DNA of 64,000 nt from Bathynomus jamesi (GCA_023014485.1 JAJOZX010001075.1:416501-480500); one strand, 5' to 3'; counted from the first letter of the stretch, positions 1 to 11,003 are shown. The notes: a model not told the origin generated them from the sequence alone. Numbers and translations: made by a program.

Positions 1-725
1 GCTATTAATCTGAAACAAAAGAACATAAAATGCTGAATCAGGAAACACATGATGGGTTAAACAAATGATAGGTCACAAATACACATGAAGGCACACAAAT
101 ACACATGATAGGTCAAAAACATATGGGTCCTACATTTCAAAATAAGCAAAAACAATGTTTATTAATGTTTTTTTAATAGACATTGGCATTAATTGAGTTT
201 ATTGTTGAGATCCTCATACCTGTGAGGCAAAAAATTAATGTAAGGAAATGCTAAAAAGAATCTTTTGTGTCCTTTGTTCACAATTTATTTTTTCATAGTT
301 GCCAGCACCGAAATTAATATTTCTAAAAGATATGACATATTCCTAAATCAGTGACTACTCGGGCATCTTTTTCAGCATGTTTCATTAAATTAAATTTTTT
401 CAACCCACCCTACTATACTGTACAATTTCCGCATCCGTGCCCGAGTCACTGGTGTTTGAGGAGTCGTCCGCTTCATCAGAGGAGTCTTCAGGGTCGCTCG
501 TATCCTCCTCCTACCCCCCACAGTAGGGCATTGCTGATACTGCTACCAAACAGCACCAAACAAGGCGCGGCTTGTTTCGAGACTCGGTCTAAAAAGTCAC
601 CACCACCGCGATCGAGCGGGACGCGCATTACTGATAGGCGCAAGGAAACGTTTTTTCCAAAATCTGGTCTCTGAAAATCAGGGTGCGCATTATAAGCGAT
701 AACGTATTATATGCGAGTAAATACG

Positions 726-760
<35 letters not shown>

Positions 761-912
761 ATATTTCAAATGTGTTTGTGAGATCAAAGGAAAGATTTTG
801 TGATGGGAGTACGAAACAATGACCACTGAGTCGATGTTTTAAAGCAGAATATGACGGTTTGGTTCACTGGTTTGTCAGTTTCAATCTGAGGATGTAGTAT
901 GCATTCTTTTCT

Positions 913-950
<38 letters not shown>

Positions 951-1736
951 ATCAATTGATGCATTCATAAGTTGAGCCTTGTAAACCCTAGAGCTTAATG
1001 GCCAAATAAAATAAAATAAATAGTTCAGCTTCACAATTATTTATGTCATTGTAAATTGTAAGACCAATGTATTTATTTTATTATCAATAAAGGTTATTCA
1101 ATTCATATAGTAGAAGTATGAAAAGTTGAAAATTTTTCACATAGAGCATCATTCCGCTCATATATAGCAACTCTTTTATATGTATTGAAATAGGTTTATG
1201 CCGATTATTTTCTTTCACCGTAAAAAATATAGCCATATTGATTTTTCATTGTTTGTGAATAAAGTTGGTGATCTGTGAGGCTCATTATATTTAATCGTCC
1301 GATTAAATGATTCACTGAATTTGAATAGGAATAATTATAATCCGAATTTGACCGAAACGTCGCGCTCTCCATCCACTGACGTCAATAGATTTCTGGTCGC
1401 GTTCTCTCATTACCAAAATACAATTCGAGCTATTTTTCTTTATTAAAATTAAAGTGAATGCGTTGTGCGCATTTATTAACTCGTGAAAGCAAAGATGAAT
1501 CCGGAATCCGAAAAGTATGTAGAAAAGTCACTAATTAAGAAATTATTACAGAAATAGTAACGGTAAGAGCGACAGAGTTTTAACAGTAATTACAACAGTA
1601 ACGGTAACGTTAATATCAATATTAATAGTATTAGAACAGCAACAGCATTGAAAATAAACCAGTATAAAGCACACGATTAAGAATGCAAAGGTGAAATGTA
1701 AACCAAATAAACAACATAATATATGCATGAAATATA
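1..1736. other. Intergenic, no gene seen; TE debris
   Basis: I see no gene here. There are two (TA)n tracts near 728-757 and 919-947. At 400-510 on the minus strand a short open stretch encodes an Asp/Ser/Glu-rich acidic tail ending in a stop. Sequence at 660-730 looks like the end of a DNA transposon (degenerate 'tactcgcat' type terminus). This may be a pogo/Tigger-like remnant, but the evidence is weak. Confidence 0.4.
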
Positions 1737-1738
1737 TA

Positions 1739-3117
1739 CGGGGTGTCAGGAAATGATTGCCCCCCTGTAGAGCAAAAACTAGAAGAGATAGATAAAAACC
1801 GGCGAGACCACTTGAAAGAGCGTTAAAATCTGAATAAAAACCATTATATTCTATTCCTGTGATTTTAATTCTTACCATTTTTTCCCCACAGAAACCATGG
1901 CATCATCTATTTTGAACGATTCAGAGAAAAAGCGAGTTCTTGACCGCATTCGAGCTGTCACATTTCGTGAAGCAAAGGAAGCTAGTGCAACTTTCATAAC
2001 TCGACACTGGGTGGCTGAGAGATTAAAAAGATCAGAAGACTTTGTCAAAAGGAATTGGAATAAGAATCCTGAAGATTGTGAAACAGAATTTCGAGGAGGA
2101 AGACCGGAGAAATTATCTCAAGAATCGAAAGACATTGTGCTTGCTGCATCACGGCGCCGAAAGAAGAGCTGCTCTGAGGTAGCGAAAGAGATACTTATCC
2201 GTCGTGGTAAGATAGTCAATCGGCAACTTGTGCATCAATTTCGAGTTCGCCAAGGCTTGAGTGCTTGGCATGAAATAGCTAAGCCACGGAAGAGTGATCT
2301 TAATATTGAAGATCGGCTATGGTTTTGTGATTATCTTGAGGAATGGACGGAAGACGATTTCCTTCACTTGGTTGTCAGCGATGAATTCTTCGTTTATGTC
2401 TCCAGAAAACCAAATTTTCAGAATGATCGGGTTTGGGCAACAACTCCTGATGAAGTCCCAGACGACCAGAAGTATCGAGAAATAGTAAAAAATCCAGCAT
2501 GTGTGGGTGTTTTCATTATGTTCTCTATTCGGAAGGTCATCTGGGTTATCAAACCAAGAGGAACCAGTTGGGATGGGCCTTATTTTCGAAATGTAATTTT
2601 AGCCCAACATGTAATTCCGTTTTTGAAAGACCCCGAGTGTGTTTTGGATGTTGAACAGGCAACCTTTCTTCACGACAAAGCCCCTGTATGAAAGCACTTG
2701 CGACTCAACTGCTTAAGGACAATAACATTGATTTTTTCGGAAATAATGAATGGCCTGGCAATTCTCCCGATCTTAATGTCTGTGAACATGTCGGATCCAT
2801 CATGAAGGAACGGGTGGAGTCCTTAATGCTGGAACAACCCATTCAGAATCGGTATTCAACAGAAATTATGACTGCAAAGATCAACGAAGTCCTTGAAGAA
2901 ATGAGTCATGATACCGATCTCTTTGAGACACTTCTGGGATCATACCCCCGTCGAATAATGGCCGTCAGAGCTGCAAATGGGGGCAACACCCGATATTAAA
3001 ACAAATGTTTTTTATTCAAAATTAAACGCTCTTTCGCGTGGTTTTGTCTGTTTTTTTCTATTCCTTTCAGTTTCTTCTGTACAGGGGGGGGGGGGGCAAT
3101 CATTTCCTGACACCCTT
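1739..3117 (+). mobile_element. Tc1/mariner-superfamily transposon, DD36E-like
   Basis: The element is about 1.38 kb with inverted termini reading GGGTGTCAGGAAATGATTGC at both ends and a TA dinucleotide at 1737-1738 and 3118-3119. TA target-site duplication is diagnostic of Tc1/mariner. Beyond the core, the inverted repeats also share a C-run followed by CTGTA. The right arm has a longer G-run than the left. One transposase gene lies inside on the plus strand, broken by a frameshift. Confidence 0.85.
1897..2999 (+). pseudogene. Tc1/mariner transposase, frameshifted
   Basis: Two ORFs in different frames (1897-2691 and 2688-2999) together cover a full-length transposase of about 367 codons. 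The N-terminal half holds a helix-turn-helix DNA-binding region with a basic GGRPEK motif near residue 67. The first catalytic Asp is in VVSDEFF and the second in LHDKAP. The third acidic residue is Glu in NSPDLNVCEH. Allowing for one missing base near 2686, 36 residues separate the second Asp and the Glu. That spacing is closer to the DD36E group than to classical DD34E. The frameshift sits immediately after the second Asp motif, so no active product is expected. ATG 1897 lies about 160 bp inside the left terminus, as is usual. Confidence 0.85.

Positions 3118-3126
<9 letters not shown>

Positions 3127-3158
<32 letters not shown>
3127..3158. repeat. (GT)n microsatellite
   Basis: Uninterrupted GT dinucleotide tract directly downstream of the transposon at 1739-3117. 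Confidence 0.95.
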
Positions 3159-3163
<5 letters not shown>

Positions 3164-3266
3164 TGAACAATGAATAATTCCCACATTCATATAATTCTTA
3201 CGTTCATTTGTATACTTCGTATATTTATATATTTCTTATATTCTTACTCATATATTCATTTTGACA

Positions 3267-3482
3267 TATAAAGTCCAAAATCGTATAACGCTGACACGAT
3301 TTTAGATAAATTTTTGATTTGCTTTCTCTTTTATAATTGGTGAATTATTCCTTTTTAAACTACTTAATCATTAGTATAAAGTCCAAAATCGTATAACGCT
3401 GACATAAGTTTGGATACATTTTTGATTTGCTTTCTGTTTTATAATTGGTGAATTATTTCTTTGTAAACTACTTAATCATTTT
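3267..3482. repeat. 108-bp tandem direct duplication
   Basis: Two adjacent copies (3267-3374 and 3375-3482) begin with TATAAAGTCCAAAATCG and end with ACTACTTAATCATT. They differ at a handful of positions, for example CACGATTTTAG versus CATAAGTTTGG. No coding content is seen. From here to 4276 there is AT-rich sequence without a recognisable gene. Confidence 0.85.
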
Positions 3483-4276
3483 TTTAGATTCAGTAATCTT
3501 AAATTCTGCAATGTTCATTTCTTGTATACATTCTCTCTTCGTTGTAAAAGATGAAGTCATGTCCTGCTTAACGTTTTGAATCTTAAGTATTTATTTTTTG
3601 CTCGTGTGCATGTTTGATTGTAATTCGCGATAGAAGGTATATTTCAATTTCCATTTTTATTTAACTCGCCACATCATGATAACATCAGATCTGTCAATAT
3701 GCAGTTTAAAATAAAAATATGCCTTCCTCTTGCTTAGCAGTCTAGACACTGCTACAGCAAAAATATTTGTTTTCTCTTTAAATGTTTTGCAAAGTAAATC
3801 AGCCTATTGAGAATAAAAAACAAAAAACAGATCAGCAGTAAATAATAATGATGTCAGTAAAAAAATTCAATATAAAAGCTCATAAAATTTCTCCAATGTT
3901 CATTCTGATTAGATTGGTCTAACTTAGAGGCTGTAACATTTTAGCAGTAAATTACCGTAAGAAAAAGTCTTTATCTTCTCCTTCGAGCCTTGCTCTCTTC
4001 AGAGAAGTTAGTCTTAAATAGAGAAAAATAATTTCCCGATCCGTTACAAGAAGAATCGGGGAACCTGCAGAGAATTTAATCAGCTTTACAGAACCCTCCG
4101 ATCCACTACAAGAAGAAATCGGAGAGTAGTATAGAAGAAAACTACTGCGATTCCCTATATATACAGGACCAGCTACTCCAGAGTAACAAATCCGTTGCTT
4201 CCACTTAACAAGAACCCCCGTCAACTTCGAACCGACCAAGGCCATAAACGGAGGGGTTAACATATATATATATATA

Positions 4277-4483
4277 TATGTTAAACACAGACCGTGCATG
4301 GAACAAGGAACTCTTCTGGGAAATTACATCCACTATAGTTCGAATAAGTAATGATAAATGACAACTACTATAGTTTTCTTTTTCATGTCATGTCATGTCA
4401 TTTATCATTACTTATTCGAACTATAGTGGATGTAATTTCCTAGAAGAGTTCCTTGTTCCATGCATGGTCTGTGTTTAACATAT
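4277..4483. repeat. Long imperfect inverted repeat (hairpin)
   Basis: The arms at about 4277-4363 and 4396-4483 are nearly perfect reverse complements (TATGTTAAACACAGACCRTGCATGG outermost). They enclose a 32-bp loop holding tandem TGTCA pentamers. The structure could extrude as a cruciform or be transcribed into a long hairpin RNA. It may be a foldback MITE lying in (TA)n. No TSD is resolvable in the TA context. Confidence 0.85.
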
Positions 4484-4512
4484 AAGTTTCTCAGGGGACC
4501 ATTCTGAGTTTG

Positions 4513-4522
4513 TATATATACA

Positions 4523-4600
<78 letters not shown>

Positions 4601-4737
4601 GGCCCTATAATTATATGATGATGAAAATAACCACGAAGGAAAAAGGAAACGCAGAATGGTCCTTCGTAGTTATTTTCATCATAAATATTATTCACGTGTT
4701 ATTTTCGTGAAATAATTTTCATATATATACACACACA

Positions 4738-4775
<38 letters not shown>
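4513..4775. repeat. (TA)n arrays flanking a second hairpin
   Basis: Long TA arrays at about 4524-4600 and 4740-4775 bracket an inverted repeat. Arms 4618-4640 and 4660-4683 pair through GATGAAAATAACYACGAAGGA with a 19-bp loop. Many other (TA)n arrays occur in the window, and ORFs made of Tyr-Ile repeats there are artefacts. Confidence 0.8.
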
Positions 4776-4781
<6 letters not shown>

Positions 4782-6450
4782 CGTAGATATTTCATACAAA
4801 TACATTTCAAATAAAATGTTTTTATTTATATTTTATTTATTTTATTTTAGTGTTGTTGTTTTGCTTCAAAAGATTTTGTTTGTGAAGTTTTTGCTTAAAT
4901 AAAAGCGTGAAAGAATAAATATAGTTTTCTTTTCAATAAATATAATATTGTTTTTTCAACTTTTCTCCAAATAATTACTGTTCATTTATTTTATATTTCG
5001 TAAACGACGAACAATTATTTTAATTATTTCCTTTGATACTTTCTCAGAAGTAAGAAGACGTCGAGAGAAGAAACGCAATTACTTATGTCTCAAAGGATTT
5101 ATGAAGGTAGTGGAGAAAATTTGAAAGGAAAGAACTAGATTTTGTTTTAGTATATTCCATGAATTGTTAATGGCGCACTGGGAATATACTGTCCCATGAA
5201 TGAAACACTCTCTGTCTCAAAATAACCAAATTCTTACGGATATCTTGTGCAGTAGTTTTAAACATTTGCGACACGACTCACTGTTAAGTACGTGAACGCA
5301 AACAATATGTAATTACACATAGATATAGCAAAATTAATTATTATTATTATATATAATATTTATAAAACTGTATTTCCTCTTTACTGTATTCTACATTATC
5401 TAAATGGAAAATGGAACAACGAAAAATGGAGATGTTCTGCAATTGAACTAAATTAATTGCAAGAATTTTTTTCGAACGGATGCTCATTTGATTTAATATA
5501 AAGTCACCAAAATGGTGAGTCTTCAACATTTCTTCTTTTTTCACGAAAATCGATAAAGAATGAGGAGGAAAATGGTTTGTAAGCATTTTCTTTTCTTATG
5601 TACTTCCTGCTATTTAAATCCGACTGCAAAAAATGGGTCGGAAACGAAGGTGAACTTCCTCCTTGTATTTGATCTGAGATACGCGGAAAGAATTCGCTTC
5701 CTTTTGCATTGTAAATTATCTCGCTTAATGGAGAGTAAAGCGACCTTCACAACTTCGATTTCATAAATCGATTAACTTTGCATCAGTGAACTTTTAAAAA
5801 ATTGGAATCTTTCTCGATTAATCCCTAAACTAAACTTTATTAGTTAAGAAAAATATATACGAGTAGGCTACTAAAAATGGTGGACCTACAGTATTCAGAG
5901 AAATTTTAATTATTTACTACTTAAATCGGCCTATTTTCTTTCATTATATCACAATCGTTAAAATATTACGCCCCAGAATGAAGCCATTGCTTCAGTTAGG
6001 TGTAATATTTTAGGGGTGTAATATAATGAAAGTTAATATCTGAATCATTGACTCTTCCATAGTGTGAGTCTTTATTATCAGTTTTATCATGCTAAGACGC
6101 ACTAACCCAATTTTCCTTTCTCGTCGTAGCAACGATAAAAGTTCAGTTTAAGGAAAATAAACCATTTTAGGGTAAATAAATCTCTAAATGATTTTTACCA
6201 AAGTCGTAAAGGAAGAAACGGACATCAAACCAAAATAAGGTTTCTTGAGTCACTGAATTTCCGCACAAAAGTAAATAACTACTTAAATTTTTATATAGAA
6301 ACTGCGCCAAAAATAAAATCAAGAAAAACAATTCTTTTGTGCATTTTTTCCGTTTATTTTTATTCTCCTTCAGGGTATCAGAAGGAACTAATGCAGAAAT
6401 ACCCAGAGGCACTACTTTGAGCTTCTTTTACTTGTAATTATTAAATATTT
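4776..6450. other. No gene seen
   Basis: AT-rich sequence with only short, unconvincing ORFs. No terminal repeats or conserved protein motifs were recognised on either strand. Confidence 0.5.
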
Positions 6451-6457
6451 ATTGTGT

Positions 6458-6812
6458 GGAAGGATGAACAGCTGGGTTTTGCTGCGCGCCGCCTGCCGTC
6501 ACTGGGTCTCGATTCCGCGGCCGATGAATTCGTAATCAGCAACGCTAACCACTACTACTTGACGAAGGTCAAGCTTTTCACTCCACCTTAGACCTACAGT
6601 TTAACGTGGAATCCGAACCACGCCCCATCAGCAGCCCAGCGTCTTAACCACTAGGCCACTTAGGGTACCCATTTATCTACCAACCGCTTTCTTTATTGTG
6701 TGGAAGGATGAGTAGCTGGGTTTTGCTACGCGCCGGCTGCCGTCGGGTCTCGAACCCGGGGCCGATGGATTCGTAGTCAGCGACGCTATCTACTACACCA
6801 CCGAGGCGCATA
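6458..6812 (-). mobile_element. Composite tRNA-derived SINE, three tRNA-like units
   Basis: Read on the minus strand, 6690-6812 starts GCGCCTCGGTGG. It has an A-box-like TGGTGTAGTAGATAGCG and a B box GGTTCGAGACCC, and its CTGACTACGAATC segment recalls the anticodon arm of tRNA-Arg. A second tRNA-like unit of different sequence lies at about 6580-6668 (A-box-like TGGCCTAGTGGTTAAGACG, B box GTGGTTCGGATTCC). A degenerate copy of the first unit follows at about 6460-6560. The same two-unit order occurs at 30585-30835, so this is a dimeric SINE and not a tRNA gene. The acceptor stem does not close. Confidence 0.75.
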
Positions 6813-6821
6813 TATATATAT

Positions 6822-7598
6822 CAGTGGTGGGCACCGTTAACCAAAAAGTTAACTTCGATAACGATAATCCGTTAACCCCAATTTTTAACTCCGATAACGA
6901 TAATCCGATAATTTTACTACAAAGTTAACGGAAGTTAACGATAACTATTTCTTTACTAACATTTAAAAAAATCAAGGAAAAAAGCTTTAAAACCCATAGA
7001 AAATGTTTATTTATGCAAAATCCAACAATAAATAGGTATTTAACTGTATTTTTATCAAGTTTTGCAACTTTTTGCTTAATAACTTTTTTTTATATTTTTA
7101 ATAAAAAATGTACTGATTACATGTTTTGAAACCCTTGTAACCACTAACCATTAACTAAATTTTAATTTACCAGAGAATTATTATGGCGGGAACTGAAAGG
7201 TAAAATTAAATTTTAGGCACATTTATTAAAGACTATGACACAATGTGCTGGTTGCCATTCAGAAAGACCAACTTCTCAAAGTTAGGCTCAACTGCCAGTC
7301 TTGACCTCTTGGGTCTCAGGATGTCCTTGCCGAGAGAGAAGAGCCGTTCCACTGCGGCAGAGGACGGAATTGGCAGACTGAAGTTATGGCGGTTTGAATT
7401 CATTCGCGGAGCGGTGATCTTCCGTGAATGACTCCTCGCAGTTAACGTGTTAACGGACTTTAACAGACTAAATATCGAGTTATCGGAAGTTAACTGGTCC
7501 GATAACGATAAATGGAAATTAACTTCCGTTAATAGTCCGCTAAAAAAAGTTAACTTCGTTAATTAACTGTTATCGGATTAACGCTTTAGTGCCCAACA

Positions 7599-7601
<3 letters not shown>
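6822..7601 (-). mobile_element. Internally deleted hAT transposon
   Basis: Inverted termini CAGTGGTGGGCA (left) and CAGTGTTGGGCA (reverse of right) are typical of hAT. The TSD cannot be read because both flanks are (TA)n. Sub-terminal regions are dense in repeated GTTAAC/GATAACGATAA motifs, plausible transposase-binding sites. Only the C-terminal part of the transposase remains inside. Confidence 0.8.
7233..7430 (-). pseudogene. hAT transposase C-terminal fragment
   Basis: The minus-strand frame ending at a stop at 7233-7235 encodes the hAT dimerisation region: SSAAVERLFSLGKDI followed by LRPKRSRL. In hAT transposases the Glu of this VERLFS motif is the third catalytic residue. An AATAAA signal follows the stop by a few bases. 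The N-terminal BED finger and the two catalytic Asp regions are missing. Confidence 0.8.
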
Positions 7602-7642
<41 letters not shown>

Positions 7643-8001
7643 CATGTTGTGTAATACTGAATAAATAAGGAAAAATCAAAGATGTTATGTAAAAATAAAA
7701 ATTATTAAAAAAAATAGGTTTTCCGAGAAAAATTGTTTACATAATCAAAGCTATTCCGCCCCCACTTTCAAGTACCATCCCCATTATGATTTATGTCCAT
7801 ATAAGATTGTGCAGAGAGTCGTAAAGGCAGAGTAAATTCCTTCACTCCAGACGAAATCGTTAATTTTTGAGTGTGAAACCACTCATATAACGTATGGAAG
7901 GAGCTCAGTAATGAAGCTCGATTGTAGTATATGTCGGTTAGATTTAATATCTCTTATGTTCGGATTGAAAAATTGAGATCTATTAATATATACGAAATAA
8001 A

Positions 8002-8204
8002 GGATCACCTGAAGATCAGGGCCCCCAGCCTTCTTTAGTTAGCTTCATAAGGCTAACTAACGAAAATATCGCGACCTAACCTAACCAATCGTCAAGGGCG
8101 TAGAGTTGACCTAACGATTGGTTAGGTTAGGTCGTGATATTTTCGTTAGTTAGCCTTATAAAGTTAACTAAAGGAGGCTGGGGTCCCTGATCTTCAGGTG
8201 ATCC
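8002..8204. mobile_element. 203-bp palindromic MITE with 8-bp TSD
   Basis: Arms 8002-8093 and 8113-8204 are near-perfect reverse complements with outer ends GGATCACCTGAAGATCAGGG. GAAATAAA is duplicated at 7994-8001 and 8205-8212, an 8-bp TSD. Inside each arm runs ACTAACGAAAATATCRCGACC followed by TAACCTAACC. The same block occurs in the long inverted repeats of the transposon at 37588-40224, which also has an 8-bp TSD and GG/CC ends. It is probably a non-autonomous relative of that family. Confidence 0.8.
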
Positions 8205-8732
8205 GAAATAAATTCCAGAATATTTAATTGAAAAACAACAACATAAGTTAGGTTTAATGAATAGCTTATAAAGTTAGGAAATAGGCCTCAGAGGAATACA
8301 TGATGTTTGGCACAAAGCCAGGAAAACAAGTCTCGTCGCGGTCATACTTGTCATCTTTATCGAATCAGAAACGAATATAATAATTACGTGATAACAACCT
8401 TCCGTTTCGTCCACTCATGTGTTCATAAGCAGTAGCGTGTAGCGTCATTGGGCAAAGTGTAACGGATCAAGAGGCACATTTCAGGTTTGGTACAATTGAC
8501 CTCCCTAAATTCAAAAATGAAAACAAAAATTTTTTGTGATAAGTGCAACACCTCCTTTTTCGCATGTGAAAATCGTGAAAATTGCTAGTTACCCATAACT
8601 TTTGGACACTTGCTTTCCTAGGGTTTGAGCTATCATTTGACCTCTTACAATGTACTGCTTTTCAGGAAAAATAGAAAAATTACTTTTGGAATAAACATAT
8701 ACACTGTAGGTAGGTAGGTAGACTAGATAGTT

Positions 8733-11003
8733 TTATTTAGTAAATGATACATTAAAATCTTGTTTAGATTTGAATGACGGCATAAAGTCACGGGATTTAA
8801 GTACTGCTCTAATGTAACCATCTCTTGAATCCTTTCCACACACTGCCCCAGACGCTCCAGTTACCATCCTAACACAGCGTTCTACACCTTGGGAGTGACA
8901 TGGTATCCGGACAACAAGGGGCTCTTCAGTGATCTTATCGAGTTGTTCGACAGAGAACTGCTTCGTGAGTGGTTGTTCCATTGTGCACTCCTCCACTGGT
9001 GGAAGTAAATCTTTCAAGTTCTGAGCACTTTGTTTGATTTTTGGTGGCCGAAATTCTCTGACTTGCTGTTGAGCAGGTTTGGGAGCTCGTCGAATGGTCT
9101 TGATTACATCGATGGCCAATTTCCGGTTTGCTTGATCTGCATCTGCAAGCATTGCCAGTAGAACATTTTCAGGGTGAGCCCAATATGCATTTCTTTGGAT
9201 CACAGGCCATGTGACAGTCTTGCTAGCTGGTGGCAGTAATCGTAGCAGCTTGATTTGCTCCAGGAAATGTTTTGGTCCATCTGTGCACCTTGGATGGCAC
9301 TTGATGCTAAACCACATGGGTCCATAGTGGCACACGACAAACTGTGTGAGTGAATACAGTTCATCACTTGGCTGCGCCATCGCTACATATAGCCGACAAA
9401 TTCTGCTGGTAGTTGTAACCCATCTTGCATGGGAGATTGGTCCAGGCTTCTCTCGTAGAAGATCTTCATTAATGACACTAGTCCTTATCGCTTTCATCAT
9501 TCTGTAGAGGTAGGCTTGGTCACGACTCAATTCAATAAGGTCAACATCCGGGAGAGTGTGGCCATCAGCAATACATTGAATTCCTCTAGAGCAGGGGTTC
9601 CCAAATTGTGTTCCGCGGAACACCAATTTTGGAACCCCTGCTCTAGAGGAAAGTGGCAAACTTTCACATGTGGCCAAAACTTTGCCAATTGGTCCTTTCC
9701 ATTGAGTTGCAGATTCTGTTGGGCCGATGAGTTCCTTGCACAAGTGGTGCAGTAGGAGTTCATTTAAATGCAGACTACAGATGAACCAGTGCAAAGGGCG
9801 ACCCAGGCGGCATTCTAGCAGGTGTATTGCTCCACTTCTGTGCCCTGTGTTTGTGGCTGTGCTGTCGGCTCCCATTGCAATTATCTTGTCTGCAATACCC
9901 ATTTCTTCAATCGCATTTTGAAGTCCATTCGCAATGACAGTGCCAGTTCCTCGTTCCAGTGTCAGATGGCCTAGATAGAAGGTTCCAGGCTCTCCGACCA
10001 GCACATAGTGGTCCTCAACTTTCTTTGTGCTGTACCATTTGTTCCCCTTTTTCTCTTTGACAAGTGTCATGTCTTTCCGCCCATCAAAATATAAAGCAGT
10101 GACTTCCACATCGTGGTAAGTTACTGCTTCCTTCAGATCCCTCCGTACCTTCTGCCGTGCTCTCCATACTTTGTGGTGGTCAATTACGTTTATTTGATCA
10201 TCAGAACTAATGATGCCATAGTCAACCAATGTTGCAGTGCTGATAGCTGCAGCAGCCTTGTTCGATACACCATACCGGTCAGCTTCCAAAGCAACAGTGG
10301 GAATCGGTGTGATGTTCCTGTCCTCCTGGGCACTATCACCCATCCACTCATCACCAACACTTTCACCACTGGAGTCTGCTTCTGCTTGAGCTGATTCGAC
10401 CACATCTGCAGAGGATGCTACCTCTTGCCGTTCCGTTTTTCTTCTATTCTCTTCTTCTTGTCTTTCTTGCATCCGATCCTCTCTTGACTTCCTTCTCTCC
10501 ATCATCTGAGTCACATTCGTATCCACCCGACTGATCTGCATGATCCGCGTGGTTCTCTGGTCGATCAGAAAGTCATGCTCTCGTCGAACTTTCATTTCTT
10601 TTTCACATTGGCGTGCAGACAGATCATCGCATTGGCAGACAGCTATGTCAAACAATTGATTCAGGCTTTCCTCGAACTTCTTGGTTTTTGTGGCCTGCTT
10701 GCCTTGCTTCGATGCTTGTGAGCCTTTTTCCATCAATCGGAGCAGCTTGGTCTTCACATTCTTGATTGGCTGTGATGGAATGTTAGCACGATTCCAAAGG
10801 TCAATGAGTGTTTGGCATACCTCCAGAAGAATCTCCCTGTTGCTGGTGTACTTGTTCTCCTTCAAGAAGAGGAAATGCCTTGCAACATGTATACGGGTTG
10901 GAAGTTCAGACAGAGAAAGCTCTGATAGTGGAGAACCAAAGACAATGTGGCTGGCAGATCCCCGTGTTCTTTGCGTGCTCATTGTACCATCAAAACTCAA
11001 CAA
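8733..11003 (-). CDS. Intact 756-aa RNase-H-like (hAT-related) transposase candidate
   Basis: A single uninterrupted ORF of 756 codons, the only large protein of its transposon. ATG 11003 is used; a second in-frame ATG seven codons later is equally possible. Residues about 130-220 are charged and Glu/Arg-rich, probably coiled coil. Candidate catalytic residues are Asp in ALYFDGRKD, Asp in MGADSTATN followed about 30 residues on by CSLHLNELLLHH (a C-x2-H of the kind seen in hAT), a HARWVTTT motif like hAT TRWNS, and Glu in PCHSQGVERCV near the C-terminus. I recall proteins of this kind as widespread in arthropod and mollusc genomes without a clear name. A 19-codon insertion at 9592-9648 comes from a micro-MITE and keeps the frame. 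The catalytic assignment is inference. Confidence 0.65.
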   Translation of the reverse strand: MLSFDGTMSTQRTRGSASHIVFGSPLSELSLSELPTRIHVARHFLFLKENKYTSNREILLEVCQTLIDLWNRANIPSQPIKNVKTKLLRLMEKGSQASKQGKQATKTKKFEESLNQLFDIAVCQCDDLSARQCEKEMKVRREHDFLIDQRTTRIMQISRVDTNVTQMMERRKSREDRMQERQEEENRRKTERQEVASSADVVESAQAEADSSGESVGDEWMGDSAQEDRNITPIPTVALEADRYGVSNKAAAAISTATLVDYGIISSDDQINVIDHHKVWRARQKVRRDLKEAVTYHDVEVTALYFDGRKDMTLVKEKKGNKWYSTKKVEDHYVLVGEPGTFYLGHLTLERGTGTVIANGLQNAIEEMGIADKIIAMGADSTATNTGHRSGAIHLLECRLGRPLHWFICSLHLNELLLHHLCKELIGPTESATQWKGPIGKVLATCESLPLSSRAGVPKLVFRGTQFGNPCSRGIQCIADGHTLPDVDLIELSRDQAYLYRMMKAIRTSVINEDLLREKPGPISHARWVTTTSRICRLYVAMAQPSDELYSLTQFVVCHYGPMWFSIKCHPRCTDGPKHFLEQIKLLRLLPPASKTVTWPVIQRNAYWAHPENVLLAMLADADQANRKLAIDVIKTIRRAPKPAQQQVREFRPPKIKQSAQNLKDLLPPVEECTMEQPLTKQFSVEQLDKITEEPLVVRIPCHSQGVERCVRMVTGASGAVCGKDSRDGYIRAVLKSRDFMPSFKSKQDFNVSFTK
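9592..9640. mobile_element. 49-bp palindromic hAT micro-MITE inside the ORF
   Basis: CAGGGGTTCC and its complement GGAACCCCTG form the ends of a nearly perfect 49-bp palindrome. It is flanked by CTCTAGAG at 9584-9591 and 9641-9648, an 8-bp TSD. 49 plus 8 equals 57 bp, so the host ORF gains exactly 19 codons with no stop. CAGGGGTTCCC is a common hAT terminus. Confidence 0.85.

Noticed and set aside
351..674. 107-codon plus-strand ORF
   Set aside because: Composition is random-looking and the opposite strand shows a more meaningful acidic tail; it sits in transposon-like debris.
5347..6412. Several 60-80-codon ORFs
   Set aside because: AT-rich chance ORFs, no conserved motif, no neighbouring repeats or splice structure to support them.
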